Source: CAZYTM01 sp964649725 | GTDB lineage: Bacteria > Desulfobacterota > Desulfuromonadia > Geobacterales > Geobacteraceae | Direction: 5' to 3' | DNA length: 64,000 nt | NCBI GenBank assembly: GCA_964649725.1 | Contig: CAZYTM010000005.1 | Location: 124,001 to 188,000 of the forward strand | Shown: positions 1 to 8,201 of the stretch, in pieces | Layout: every line of letters starts with the position of its first letter | Numbering within the stretch: position 1 is the first letter of the stretch | Notes under the pieces: generated by a model | Database searches by the model: none | The model's input: only the letters and a program-made list of their open reading frames with translations | What the model was told of the DNA's origin: nothing | Program-made: the position numbers and the translations under genes

Positions 1-653
1 GTAGTCAGTTCTATCCAGATCCCGAGACGCCGATAATCGCATATACAGTCAACTACTTCTGCCAGAGAGGCATGCACCAGTTCGCGGTAAAAATGTTCGG
101 AAAACCCCTTCAGGTCGATATTTGCAGCATCAAGATAAGGGCTTATGGCTGATAATGCCGCCGATGTGATATAACCGTTGGTGACAAAAATGTTCTTCAG
201 CCCGGCAGCATGGGCCAGCTTTGCTGTGTCGTAGGCGTATTCGAAAAAGACCGTCGGTTCGGTATAGGTGTAGGATATAGAGCGGCAGCCGCTGGCAAGA
301 GCTCTGGCAACGATCTCTGCCGGCAGCAGTGAGCGCCCCGGGATCTGCTGCATCTCTGCCGATACCTGGGAAATGGCATAATTCTGACAATGCCGACAGC
401 GGAAATTACACCCTGCCGTGGCCACTGAATAAGATCTGCTGCCAGGGAGGAGATGATATAAAGGTTTCTTTTCGATCGGGTCGACCTGCTCTGCCACTGC
501 CAGGCCATAGACAAGGGTATAGAGGCGGCCATCACTATTTTCACGGACTCCGCAGATGCCTCGCCGGCCAGGTTCGATCCGGCAGCGGAAACGACATAGA
601 GCACAACGGACGACCCTGTCGGCCAACTGTTCGTAGAACATTGCTTCATGCAT
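1..653 (-). CDS. amrS: AmmeMemoRadiSam-type radical SAM enzyme (partial, 3' end outside window)
   Basis: The reading frame starts at ATG 653, nine bases after AGGAGAT, and runs off the left edge, so the C-terminus is missing. The protein has an N-terminal Cys-rich stretch (CALCRFRC, then CGVRE), followed by the radical SAM motif CNFRCRHC. It continues with YTYTEPT and FVTNGY, which are typical of the pyruvate-formate-lyase-activating-enzyme-like AmrS family. The cluster-binding CxxxCxxC should reduce S-adenosylmethionine; the physiological substrate of AmrS proteins is not established. The usual AMMECR1 and MEMO partners are not in this window and could lie to the left. Family assignment is fairly sure; function is not. 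Confidence 0.8.
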   Translation of the reverse strand, partial: MHEAMFYEQLADRVVRCALCRFRCRIEPGRRGICGVRENSDGRLYTLVYGLAVAEQVDPIEKKPLYHLLPGSRSYSVATAGCNFRCRHCQNYAISQVSAEMQQIPGRSLLPAEIVARALASGCRSISYTYTEPTVFFEYAYDTAKLAHAAGLKNIFVTNGYITSAALSAISPYLDAANIDLKGFSEHFYRELVHASLAEVVDCICDYRRLGIWIELT

Positions 654-754
654 CGGCACGATCTCCTGGTACCTCAGTATAACAAAACCGCATTCATCGG
701 CAAGCTACCAGAGCTAGAAGGCGTCACTCTGCCAGTGACGGCAGACAAACAACA

Positions 755-784
755 GAGGGGGTTACGGAAAACCGCAACCCCCTC
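755..784 (-). terminator. Hairpin terminator after the unknown gene at 819-1250
   Basis: A nine-base GC-rich stem (GAGGGGGTT at 755-763 with AACCCCCTC at 776-784) lies just past the stop of the minus-strand gene. It is followed on the minus strand by a short U-rich stretch (TGTTGTTTG). A second, smaller perfect hairpin, CGTCACT/AGTGACG, lies at 722-740. Confidence 0.55.
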
Positions 785-818
785 AATAAGATGCCAATAA
801 ATCAAGAACAGCAGTAAG

Positions 819-1250
819 CTATACCTCCTGGATATTTGCGTGCGACTGCTCGCGAGAATGCATCCATAGACAGCCGAGAAAATCGCCAAAGGTATAAAAT
901 GTGATATCTTCCGGGATCGGCACACCTGACCAGCGCTCAAAGGCGTTCAGTATATAGTCGTCCACATCACTCCAGGTAGCCTCGCACATCCCCAGATCTT
1001 CCACCAGACGATCTGTCGGAAGAGCTGCACTGAGATCGAATTCGAAATAACGGGAACAGGTATCGCGAAACCAGGCGACAAATTCGAATGGTATCCCTTC
1101 AGCTGCCGCGTAGCGTTGATGCCATTCTGCATGGCTCAACTGCTCGCGCCTGGCAAGGCTTTCGATGACCTGTGCGCGCCTTGACTGGTCTGGGCCGCAT
1201 TGGGAACGAAACCGGGATGCTATGGCAGTCAGTATCTCATTCAGATTCAT
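819..1250 (-). CDS. Hypothetical protein, possibly acyl-carrier-like
   Basis: This is a 143-residue acidic, mostly helical protein with no signal peptide or membrane segment. I chose ATG 1250 because GAGGTGGGT precedes it; a longer in-frame start at 1310 has no visible ribosome site. The C-terminal half (LVEDLG, then DDYILNAFERW and a FGDFL end) faintly resembles small acyl-carrier-like proteins of the DUF1493 kind, but no clear phosphopantetheine Ser motif is present, so this is only a suggestion. It stands alone between a terminator and an AT-rich promoter region. I do not recognise a function. Confidence 0.6.
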   Translation of the reverse strand: MNLNEILTAIASRFRSQCGPDQSRRAQVIESLARREQLSHAEWHQRYAAAEGIPFEFVAWFRDTCSRYFEFDLSAALPTDRLVEDLGMCEATWSDVDDYILNAFERWSGVPIPEDITFYTFGDFLGCLWMHSREQSHANIQEV

Positions 1251-1357
1251 ACCCACCTCTTCAACCTTCCTGATCTCCACCCTGTCATTAAATAACCAAT
1301 AACAGTACAACCAGGACTACTGCAACATATCTGCATCTACCTGATTTTTAGATGTTT

Positions 1358-1386
1358 TTATTATTAAATTATTCTTATTTTGTCAA
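1358..1386 (-). promoter_or_regulatory. Candidate sigma-70 promoter for the gene at 819-1250
   Basis: On the minus strand a perfect -35 TTGACA (1381-1386) is followed after 17 bases by TAATAA (1358-1363) in a very AT-rich stretch. The -10 matches the consensus only moderately. The predicted start would leave a leader of about 100 bases. Confidence 0.35.
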
Positions 1387-1514
1387 ATATAGCACATTTA
1401 CCCAAATCTCCAAGAAAAAAGTTAATCGGGCCTAATTTTTCTTTGATGAGTGTATATCAATCAGAGGAAATGCTGGCAGAGAAATGCGCCCTTATAGGGT
1501 CGGGTAATAGAGGG

Positions 1515-2615
1515 CTAGAACATGAATCGACGCATGCTTACATTGAAGAGGATGCCTGCACCTATCATCGATGTCACCATGGATGTCCCGCCGTAGGAGA
1601 AGAATGGGAGTGGCACCCCTACCACTGGAAAGAGGCCGATCACCATCCCCATGTTGATTATGATATGCCAGAAGAGCATGGCGGTCACTCCGACCGCCAG
1701 CAGACTGCCAAAACGGTCATTACAGCGGCTGGCAACATGCAGTCCCCACATGATCAGTACCAGATAGAGCATGATTACCAGCAGACAACCGATAAAACCC
1801 CACTCTTCGGCAAAGACCGAAAAGGCAAAATCGGTATGCTGCTCCGGGAGGAACCTGAGCTGGGTCTGCGTCCCCTGCAGGAACCCTTTCCCCGCCAGGC
1901 CGCCTGAACCGACAGCGATCTTGCTCTGGATTATATGGTAACCGCTGCCGAGCGGATCCCGCTCCGGACTGATAAAATTGAAAATGCGGTTCTTCTGATA
2001 ATCCCGCAGATAATAGTGCCACCCCAGATATATCGCCGGAACCGCTGCCAGAGCAAGTATGATTATGGAACTCCAACGGACCCGGACATAAAAAAGCATC
2101 GAACTTACCACTAAAATCACCAGAATAGCCGTCCCGAGATCAGGCTGCTTCATTATCAGCAATGCCGGAGCAGCAAGGAAGAGCATCGGATAACCAAGGT
2201 CTTTGAGGCGCAACCCGTTGAATGTCGGGTTACCGGCAAAGTAGCGGGCGAATGCCATAATGATGACAATCTTCATCGGCTCGGATGGCTGCAGGGTGAA
2301 AAACCCGAGCCGCAGCCATCTTGTAGCCCCCATGCTGGTCTTGCCGGCAAACAGCACCACCACCAGCAAGAGCAGCACCAGCCCGTAGCACCAGTAGGCG
2401 AAGTCTTCATAAAGATGGTAGTCTATACTGCAGACGATGACAACCAGACCAAGTCCGGTCATCAGCCAATAGAGCTGCTTCAGGTAGTATGGGGTGCCAG
2501 CCATCTTGTATGGGGCGGAGGCGCTGTAAATATTGATTACGCCTATAGCGCAGATCAACAGCACCACCCCGAAAAAGACCCAGTCAAAGCTGGTAAAGAG
2601 ACGTCTATCTATCAT
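1515..2615 (-). CDS. rodA: Rod-shape SEDS peptidoglycan polymerase RodA
   Basis: This SEDS-family glycosyltransferase polymerises lipid II for side-wall growth together with PBP2. The 366-residue protein is almost entirely transmembrane. The family signature GATRWL...QPSEPMK is at residues 96-115, and the conserved SYGGTSM segment lies near the C-terminus. Length is normal for RodA. The gene lies 19 bases after mrdA (PBP2), its known partner, and is the last gene of the mreC-mreD-mrdA-rodA run. The 264 bases between its end and the next gene to the left are AT-rich and hold no clear terminator. Confidence 0.96.
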   Translation of the reverse strand: MIDRRLFTSFDWVFFGVVLLICAIGVINIYSASAPYKMAGTPYYLKQLYWLMTGLGLVVIVCSIDYHLYEDFAYWCYGLVLLLLVVVLFAGKTSMGATRWLRLGFFTLQPSEPMKIVIIMAFARYFAGNPTFNGLRLKDLGYPMLFLAAPALLIMKQPDLGTAILVILVVSSMLFYVRVRWSSIIILALAAVPAIYLGWHYYLRDYQKNRIFNFISPERDPLGSGYHIIQSKIAVGSGGLAGKGFLQGTQTQLRFLPEQHTDFAFSVFAEEWGFIGCLLVIMLYLVLIMWGLHVASRCNDRFGSLLAVGVTAMLFWHIIINMGMVIGLFPVVGVPLPFFSYGGTSMVTSMIGAGILFNVSMRRFMF

Positions 2616-2634
2616 TAAATTACCATTCCTCGCA

Positions 2635-4512
2635 CTATTCAGCAGCCTCAGTCACTTCCTCATCACCATCCTGGTCGTCGTCGGAAGGTGGTCGCCGGAT
2701 GACCCCTTTCCCTTCAAAATAGCCGCGCAGTATCCGGCCGGCAATCGGTGCGGCAGCTGAACCACCGCTGCCACCATGCTCAAGGACCACAGCCACGGCG
2801 ACTTCAGGTTTATCATACGGGGCAAAGGCGACGAAGAGTGCATGATCACGGTACTTATAGGGGGTGTTCTGCTTGCTGTCACGCAGTTTTACCACCTGGG
2901 AGGTACCGGTCTTCCCAGCCACCCTCACCTCGTAAAGTCTGGCCATCGACCCGGTACCACCAGCTTCGTTAACTACAGCCAGCAGACCTTCTTTTACCGG
3001 CCGATAGATCGAAGGTTTGAAACTAGCCTTCTTCATCAGCTGCGGGTCGAACTCCTTGAGGACCTTGCCGTCCGGATTGACGATCCGCTTCAGCAGCCTG
3101 GGGCGATAGAGCGTCCCGTCGTTGGCCAGAGCTGCTGTCATTGCCGCGAGCTGTATCGGTGTCATGAGAAGATACCCCTGGCCGATCGAGACCGGCAGGG
3201 TTTCGCCCCGGTACCATCTCTTGCCGTATTTCTTCTCTTTCCACTCAGATGTCGGTACCAGCCCCCCCTTCTCATTTTCCAGACCGACACCCATCACCTG
3301 TCCGAGAGAGAATTCTCTGGCAGCAGCAGCGATACGATCCACCCCGAGCTTCTCCCCCAAGATGTAGAAATAGACATCGCACGACTCCCGCAACGCCTTG
3401 CGCAGATTAACCGTACCATGACCTTTTTTGTTCCAGCATTTGAATACGTTGGTCCCGACCGTATAGGAACCTTTGCAGGTGACTGTAGTGTTTGCATCGA
3501 TCAACCCCTCCTCCAGCCCGGCCAAGGCCGTGACGATCTTGAAGGTCGAACCTGGCGGATACTGCCCCTTCAGCGCCTTGTTCTCCAGCGGATTCCGCAT
3601 GTCGCCAAGATATGTCTGCCACTGTTTGGGGGACATCCTGCCGGTGAACAGGGCGGGATCGAATTCAGGATTGCTGACGAATGCCAGTATTTCACCATTA
3701 GTGATGTCCATCACTACGGCTGCACCGGCTTTGTCCGCAAATGCCTGTCTGCTTATCCTCTGCAGGTTCATATCGATTGTCAGGACGATACTGTTACCGA
3801 TAGTCGGCGCTGACTCGTTGATAATACGGAGGAACCTACCTCTGGCATCCACCTCGATCTGCCGGCCACCGTCAATGCCATGCAACTCCTTCTCCCAGCT
3901 TCTTTCAATTCCGCTCTTGCCTAAGTAGTCACCAGGGTTGTAGCTCTTGAACTGCTCCTCGCCCAACTCCTTTTCATTGATCTCCCCCAGATATCCAAGC
4001 AGATGGGCTGCCAATGAGCCGTGCGGGTACTCGCGGATCGGTTTCATCTCGATATTTATGCCCGGTAGTAGCAGCCGGTTCTCCTCTAACAGCTCCAGCT
4101 GTTCGCGGGTAATTCCGGAAGCGATAATTATCGGAAAGTACTTGGCCCGACCTTTCCCCTTGTCCCAGCGCTCCTGCAGTTCTGCCTGATCAAGGCCGAG
4201 CAGCCTGCTGAGACGGTTCAACAGATCGTCTTTCTCCTTCACATCCTGGGGGATTACTGCCAGGCTGAAAGATGGCGTGTTATTGACCAGGACCTTACCG
4301 TTACGGTCCAGGATTGCACCGCGCGGTGAGGCCACCGGGACAAAGCGGAGCCGGTTACTCTCCGAAAGATTGCGCAGGTTATCCCCCTGGATGACCTGCA
4401 AGTACCACAATCGGCTCAAGAGGATGAAAAAGAGTACCAATGCCGTCGCAGACAACCAGAAGACGCGCCGTTGCGGATCGACATTCTCCCTCAGATAGCG
4501 GGTTTTTTTCAT
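2635..4512 (-). CDS. mrdA: Penicillin-binding protein 2 (elongasome transpeptidase)
   Basis: This class B penicillin-binding protein cross-links peptidoglycan during elongation. It is a 625-residue, single-pass inner membrane protein with its anchor at about residues 18-38. A PBP dimerisation region with RGAILDRNG near 64-72 precedes the transpeptidase domain. The catalytic triad is visible: SxxK as STFK at 322-325, SxN in its PBP2 form SCD at 377-379, and KTG at 534-536. The acidic C-terminal tail (DDDQDGDEE) is not part of the catalytic fold. Its ATG overlaps the mreD stop by four bases, which points to translational coupling, and rodA follows. Confidence 0.96.
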   Translation of the reverse strand: MKKTRYLRENVDPQRRVFWLSATALVLFFILLSRLWYLQVIQGDNLRNLSESNRLRFVPVASPRGAILDRNGKVLVNNTPSFSLAVIPQDVKEKDDLLNRLSRLLGLDQAELQERWDKGKGRAKYFPIIIASGITREQLELLEENRLLLPGINIEMKPIREYPHGSLAAHLLGYLGEINEKELGEEQFKSYNPGDYLGKSGIERSWEKELHGIDGGRQIEVDARGRFLRIINESAPTIGNSIVLTIDMNLQRISRQAFADKAGAAVVMDITNGEILAFVSNPEFDPALFTGRMSPKQWQTYLGDMRNPLENKALKGQYPPGSTFKIVTALAGLEEGLIDANTTVTCKGSYTVGTNVFKCWNKKGHGTVNLRKALRESCDVYFYILGEKLGVDRIAAAAREFSLGQVMGVGLENEKGGLVPTSEWKEKKYGKRWYRGETLPVSIGQGYLLMTPIQLAAMTAALANDGTLYRPRLLKRIVNPDGKVLKEFDPQLMKKASFKPSIYRPVKEGLLAVVNEAGGTGSMARLYEVRVAGKTGTSQVVKLRDSKQNTPYKYRDHALFVAFAPYDKPEVAVAVVLEHGGSGGSAAAPIAGRILRGYFEGKGVIRRPPSDDDQDGDEEVTEAAE

Positions 4513-5003
4513 GGTGTTGCTGCCTCGACCGGCATCTCTGACGGGGTGAACCAGACGACAAATGAGGCGGCAAGGGCGTTGACCAGCGCCTGAGGCAGGA
4601 GAGATGCCAGGATGGTAACGTAGATACTGCCGGAGACGGAAAAGAGCAGTATCAGCAGGATCTGCAGTAACCCGTAGAGGAAGCTGGCCATAGCTGCAAG
4701 CGTCACCAGCAGATAGCCGCTGTCTGTATAGAGCCGGTTGGCGGCTTTTCTAAGGAGTAGATATATCGTTAGGAAGGCAAAAACACTCAGACCAAGATAC
4801 AGCCCGCTGAAGGTGTCTGCCAGCAAACCAAGCAGTACGACTGACGCCCCCCCCCAGATGACTGGCTCCCGCAATCCAAGATAGACTACAACAACCAGCA
4901 GCAGATTAGGCTTGAACGGGTCGGCCAGATATGCAGGTAGAATCGTTACCTGCAGGAGCAGAGCGACTAGAACAACCACGCTGAACTTTATATACCTAAG
5001 CAT
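4509..5003 (-). CDS. mreD: Rod-shape-determining protein MreD
   Basis: MreD is a small integral membrane partner of MreC and MreB in the cell-wall elongation complex. The 164-residue product from ATG 5003 starts MLRYIKF and contains about five hydrophobic segments with short polar loops, as expected for MreD. The start at 5003 was preferred because GAGGCG precedes it and it lies just past the mreC stop at 5017; a longer in-frame start at 5090 would overlap mreC with an unlikely Cys/Arg-rich leader. Its stop overlaps the mrdA start. MreD sequences diverge strongly, so position in the mre cluster supports the call. Confidence 0.88.
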   Translation of the reverse strand: MLRYIKFSVVVLVALLLQVTILPAYLADPFKPNLLLVVVVYLGLREPVIWGGASVVLLGLLADTFSGLYLGLSVFAFLTIYLLLRKAANRLYTDSGYLLVTLAAMASFLYGLLQILLILLFSVSGSIYVTILASLLPQALVNALAASFVVWFTPSEMPVEAATP

Positions 5004-5016
5004 TGTTATGATCGCC

Positions 5017-5841
5017 TCAGTTGCGCGGTTTCTGCAGCAGCACAAGCACCTCCTCGAGGCGCATGATATTAACGGTGGGACGGACCACAATGGTCTGGAA
5101 AATGCCGTATTCCCCCTTTTTCACCATAGTCACTTCGCCGATGGTCAGACCTTTGGGAAAAAGCCCTCCCATACCCGAAGTGAGCACCATATCCCCTACC
5201 TTGACATCTTCATCACGCATCGCAAATTCCAGCTCTGCACGCCCCCCACCTTTGCCACGAACCACCCCTCGTGCACGCGAGCGCTGGATTATGCCGGCAA
5301 TGGAACTGGCATGGTCAGTGAATAGAAGCACCCTAGAACTGCGCGCCGCCACCTTGACTACCTGGCCGACTACCCCTTCGGCGGTTACCACCGGCATCCC
5401 TTCCTGAAGTCCGTTCTCTTCCCCCCGGTCGATCATGATTGTCTTGAACCATGGAGCCCCATCTTCGCCTGTTACAACAGCCGCCAGCGAAGGGACCTGC
5501 AGAGAGTTCTTCAGGTCAAGCAATCGTTTCAGCCGTTCATTTGCAATTGCTGCCTCCTGATATTGCAAAATCCTGGCATTAAGAATCTGCTGATTCTCTT
5601 TCAGTTCCCTGTTCTCCCTGCGCACCTCAAGGAGTGCCACATAATCACTCCAGACACCTGCCACCATGATATTCAGCCTGGCAGCAATGCCTGAAACCGG
5701 CGCGACCAGATTCATCACCCCACGCTCAAACAGATTGGCATGGTCATGATGCTTCAGATTTAGGGCATAAAACATGAATACTGCAAACAGTACCAGACCG
5801 GCTGCAATATATATCCTGAATTTTCTGAATAACTCCCACAT
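5017..5841 (-). CDS. mreC: Rod-shape-determining protein MreC
   Basis: MreC is a periplasmic scaffold linking MreB/MreD to PBP2. The 274-residue protein starts MWELFRKF, with a membrane anchor at about residues 8-25, then a coiled-coil region rich in Glu/Gln/Leu (about 60-105) and the beta-rich MreC domain containing GVVGQV and SGMGGLFPKG. I take ATG 5841 as the start; an in-frame GTG at 5889 has no better ribosome site and adds a basic leader before the anchor. The gene precedes mreD by 13 bases. The mreB gene is separated from it by seven sugar genes and a deoxyhypusine-synthase-like gene, unlike the compact mreBCD of many bacteria. Confidence 0.93.
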   Translation of the reverse strand: MWELFRKFRIYIAAGLVLFAVFMFYALNLKHHDHANLFERGVMNLVAPVSGIAARLNIMVAGVWSDYVALLEVRRENRELKENQQILNARILQYQEAAIANERLKRLLDLKNSLQVPSLAAVVTGEDGAPWFKTIMIDRGEENGLQEGMPVVTAEGVVGQVVKVAARSSRVLLFTDHASSIAGIIQRSRARGVVRGKGGGRAELEFAMRDEDVKVGDMVLTSGMGGLFPKGLTIGEVTMVKKGEYGIFQTIVVRPTVNIMRLEEVLVLLQKPRN

Positions 5842-5980
5842 CGTCACACCAATAAACCGGTAAGGGGGGGCTATCAGCCTCCCCCCCACTGCACCGGCAG
5901 AATACCGGAATATGCCGATAATCCGCCACCCTGGAATATCTACCTGGCCTTACAGCACCATACTCTCCTGCATCATATGA

Positions 5981-6469
5981 TCAATCAAGCAGGAATGAAT
6001 TTTCAACTGCATCCTCATAACGTATTTCGTCGACGACTTCCCGTCTCCCTTCTCCTGCATAGAGACGGTTCGGTGCATTGAAAACCAGCCCTGCAACCGT
6101 ACTCACATTGCGGTAGGCATGCACGACACCGGGCGGAACTATCACCAGCAGCGGACTGTCCTCTCCGCCATAAGCCACCTGCTTGATGCCACGACTCGGT
6201 GAATCAGGCCGATGGTCCCAGAGATATATCTTGAAATTGGCCGGTCCAAAGAAACAGAACAGGTCACTCTGGTGCAGATGTTCGTGAGGGCCACGGGCAA
6301 TACCTGGATTGGTCATGGAGACATAAGCCATGGCCGGCATGAGTGCAGGAGCAAGGTCGTCGCTACGGAACAGTTCAGCAAGCCAGCCCCTTTCGTCCAG
6401 AAACTTGCTTAAAGGGCGGACTGTCACATCGTGGATCTTCCCGTTGGTAAAGGTCAGCTTGCTGCTCAC
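5981..6469 (-). CDS. dTDP-4-dehydrorhamnose 3,5-epimerase family protein (RfbC-like cupin)
   Basis: The 162-residue cupin matches the RmlC/RfbC sugar epimerase family in its N-terminal strand pattern and in RGPHEHLH at residues 59-66, where classical enzymes have RGLHYQ. A later PPGVVHAYRN at 112-121 is typical. It is about 20 residues shorter than classical RfbC, and the active-site context differs, so it may act on a different dTDP-keto sugar. It overlaps rfbA by four bases, indicating coupled expression and a dTDP-sugar substrate. The other rhamnose genes, rfbB and rfbD, lie near 25-27 kb. Confidence 0.75.
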   Translation of the reverse strand: MSSKLTFTNGKIHDVTVRPLSKFLDERGWLAELFRSDDLAPALMPAMAYVSMTNPGIARGPHEHLHQSDLFCFFGPANFKIYLWDHRPDSPSRGIKQVAYGGEDSPLLVIVPPGVVHAYRNVSTVAGLVFNAPNRLYAGEGRREVVDEIRYEDAVENSFLLD

Positions 6470-7365
6470 AGTCTACCCTCCCTGCCACACAGTTCGATTT
6501 CATTGTAAACTCTTACCAGATAATCACGATACGATGAATTGGGGGTTGCCGCAATCGCCGCGGCCATACCTTTACAGTCGATGAATCCCGTCCGCAGGGC
6601 AATCTCTTCGAGACAAGCGATTTTCAGCCCCTGCCGCGCCTCAAGTGTGCCGATAAAATGGGAGGCTTCCAACAGGCTCTGATGGGTCCCGGTATCGAGC
6701 CAGGCAATGCCGCGTCCCAATTTTTCCACCAGCAGTTCACCTCTGCGCAGGTACTCAAGATTAACGTCGGTTATCTCCAGTTCGCCCCTTGGAGAAGGCT
6801 TGAGCTTGCGAGCTACATCAATCACCTTATTGTCGTAGAGATAGAGCCCCGGCACCGCGTAGTTGGTCTTCGGTCTGGCAGGTTTTTCCTCGATGCCGAC
6901 GGCCCGGCCGGTCGAATCAAACTCTACCACCCCGTAACGCTCCGGGTCCTGGACATAATAGCCGAAGATCTTTGCCCCATGGTCGAAATCAGCAACTGCC
7001 CGATCAAGCCCCATCTTGCCATAGAAGATATTGTCACCAAGGATCAGACAAACCGGGTCCTTGTCAATAAACTCCGCACCGACCAGAAAGGCCTGGGCGA
7101 TCCCTCTCGGTTCCTCCTGGACCCGGTAGGTCAGAGTTATCCCCCAGCGGGAGCCATCCCCCAGCAGCGACTCGAAACGGGGCGTATCCTGCGGAGTGGA
7201 GATAATCAGGATATCGTTTATCCCTGCCATCATCAGGGTTGCCAGAGGATAATAGATCATCGGTTTATCATAGACCGGCTGCAACTGCTTGCTGGCAACC
7301 AGGGTCAATGGATATAGCCTGCTACCAGAACCACCGGCCAGAATTATCCCTTTTTTTATCGCCAT
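6466..7365 (-). CDS. rfbA: Glucose-1-phosphate thymidylyltransferase
   Basis: The enzyme joins dTTP and glucose 1-phosphate to form dTDP-glucose, the first step of dTDP-L-rhamnose synthesis. The 299-residue protein is of the usual length. The nucleotide-binding loop GGSGSRLYP is at residues 11-19, followed by KQLQPVYDKPMIYYP, and LGDN at 109-112 carries the metal-binding Asp. It sits between gmhB and the RfbC-like epimerase and overlaps the latter. Product dTDP-glucose would feed the dehydratase encoded at 25706-26779. Confidence 0.95.
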   Translation of the reverse strand: MAIKKGIILAGGSGSRLYPLTLVASKQLQPVYDKPMIYYPLATLMMAGINDILIISTPQDTPRFESLLGDGSRWGITLTYRVQEEPRGIAQAFLVGAEFIDKDPVCLILGDNIFYGKMGLDRAVADFDHGAKIFGYYVQDPERYGVVEFDSTGRAVGIEEKPARPKTNYAVPGLYLYDNKVIDVARKLKPSPRGELEITDVNLEYLRRGELLVEKLGRGIAWLDTGTHQSLLEASHFIGTLEARQGLKIACLEEIALRTGFIDCKGMAAAIAATPNSSYRDYLVRVYNEIELCGREGRL

Positions 7366-7478
7366 TATCTTTTACCATCCTCTTCCAAACAGGCCGTCAC
7401 AACAATAAATCGGTTCGATACATATCTAAGATTCTATTAGCACAAGCGAAATATACCCGTCAAACATAAACCCGATCC

Positions 7479-8051
7479 CTAGTAGGTCTCTTCAATAATT
7501 GCCCTGACTGCAGCAGAGAGATCTGGATGGACAGGGATTCCGGCAGGGAGTAAAGGAGCATATTTTGCACCATAGCCGGTAAGGACCAGTAGAGGTCTGC
7601 AGCCGGCCGCCAATCCGGCTTCCACGTCGATAAGCTTATCCCCTACAATATATGAGCCTGCCAGATCAATTGACAAATCTTCGGCTGCCTGGCGCAGCAT
7701 GCCGTCAAGCGGCTTGCGACAGGAACATTCGCACCGATATTTACCTGTTGCCAGTTCGGGGTGATGCGGGCAGAAGTAGTAGGCATCGATGGCTGCCCCC
7801 ATGCTGGCCAGTTCAGCATCGATATGGCGGTGCAGCAGGTGCATCGCCGCCTCGTCATAATAGCCACGGCCGATCCCCGATTGGTTGGTAACCACCACAA
7901 CCTGAAAACCCCGCTCATTGAGCAGCCTGATAGCCTGCGGGACACCTGGGATGAATTCGAACTCTTCCGGGCGGAAGAGATAATCCTTCTCCTGATTGAT
8001 GGTGCCGTCCCGGTCGAGAAAAACTGCGCGCTGTTTTGTCAGTCCTGTCAT
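7479..8051 (-). CDS. gmhB: D-glycero-D-manno-heptose 1,7-bisphosphate 7-phosphatase
   Basis: This HAD-family phosphatase removes the 7-phosphate in ADP-heptose synthesis. The catalytic DRDGT is at residues 13-17 (nucleophile D13), VTNQSG at 54-59, and GDKLID at 137-142. The zinc-binding insert typical of GmhB is present as CPHHP at 94-98 plus CECSC at 107-111. Length (190) is normal. It lies downstream of hldE and gmhA, which supply the other steps of the pathway. The 150 bases between it and hldE are filled by heptamer repeats. Confidence 0.93.
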   Translation of the reverse strand: MTGLTKQRAVFLDRDGTINQEKDYLFRPEEFEFIPGVPQAIRLLNERGFQVVVVTNQSGIGRGYYDEAAMHLLHRHIDAELASMGAAIDAYYFCPHHPELATGKYRCECSCRKPLDGMLRQAAEDLSIDLAGSYIVGDKLIDVEAGLAAGCRPLLVLTGYGAKYAPLLPAGIPVHPDLSAAVRAIIEETY

Positions 8052-8063
8052 ATAATCTCTTGC

Positions 8064-8196
8064 AAGTTCAAAGATTGAAAGCTCTTAGCGCAAAGCTCAA
8101 AGGTCAAAGCTCATCATCAACAATTGTATCCCCTGGATAATTTTTATCAGCTTTCAACATTCAAATTTCAGCCTTGAGCTTTCAGCTGACTTTGAG
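8064..8196. repeat. Inverted set of degenerate heptamer repeats between hldE and gmhB
   Basis: From 8064 to 8114 the sequence runs in seven-base steps of the form TCAAAGN/TGAAAGC (for example GCAAAGC-TCAAAGG-TCAAAGC). From 8147 to 8196 the complementary form appears (CTTTCAA, CCTTGAG, CTTTCAG, CTTTGAG). The two halves could pair into a long imperfect hairpin in the mRNA between hldE and gmhB. A shorter array with a similar unit lies at 15444-15470. Confidence 0.6.
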
Positions 8197-8201
8197 CCAT
8201 A

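Noticed and set aside
197..649. 150-codon minus-strand frame near the left edge
   Set aside because: It is in the wrong frame relative to the radical SAM gene, whose CxxxCxxC motif and ribosome site fit the frame starting at 653.
1380..1907. 175-codon plus-strand frame
   Set aside because: It starts in the AT-rich spacer but most of it is opposite rodA and is His/Tyr-rich without any domain pattern.
2776..3813. 345-codon open frame on the plus strand opposite mrdA
   Set aside because: It is antisense to a fully conserved PBP2 gene, has no ribosome site, and its protein has the His/Arg/Pro-rich look of a shadow frame.
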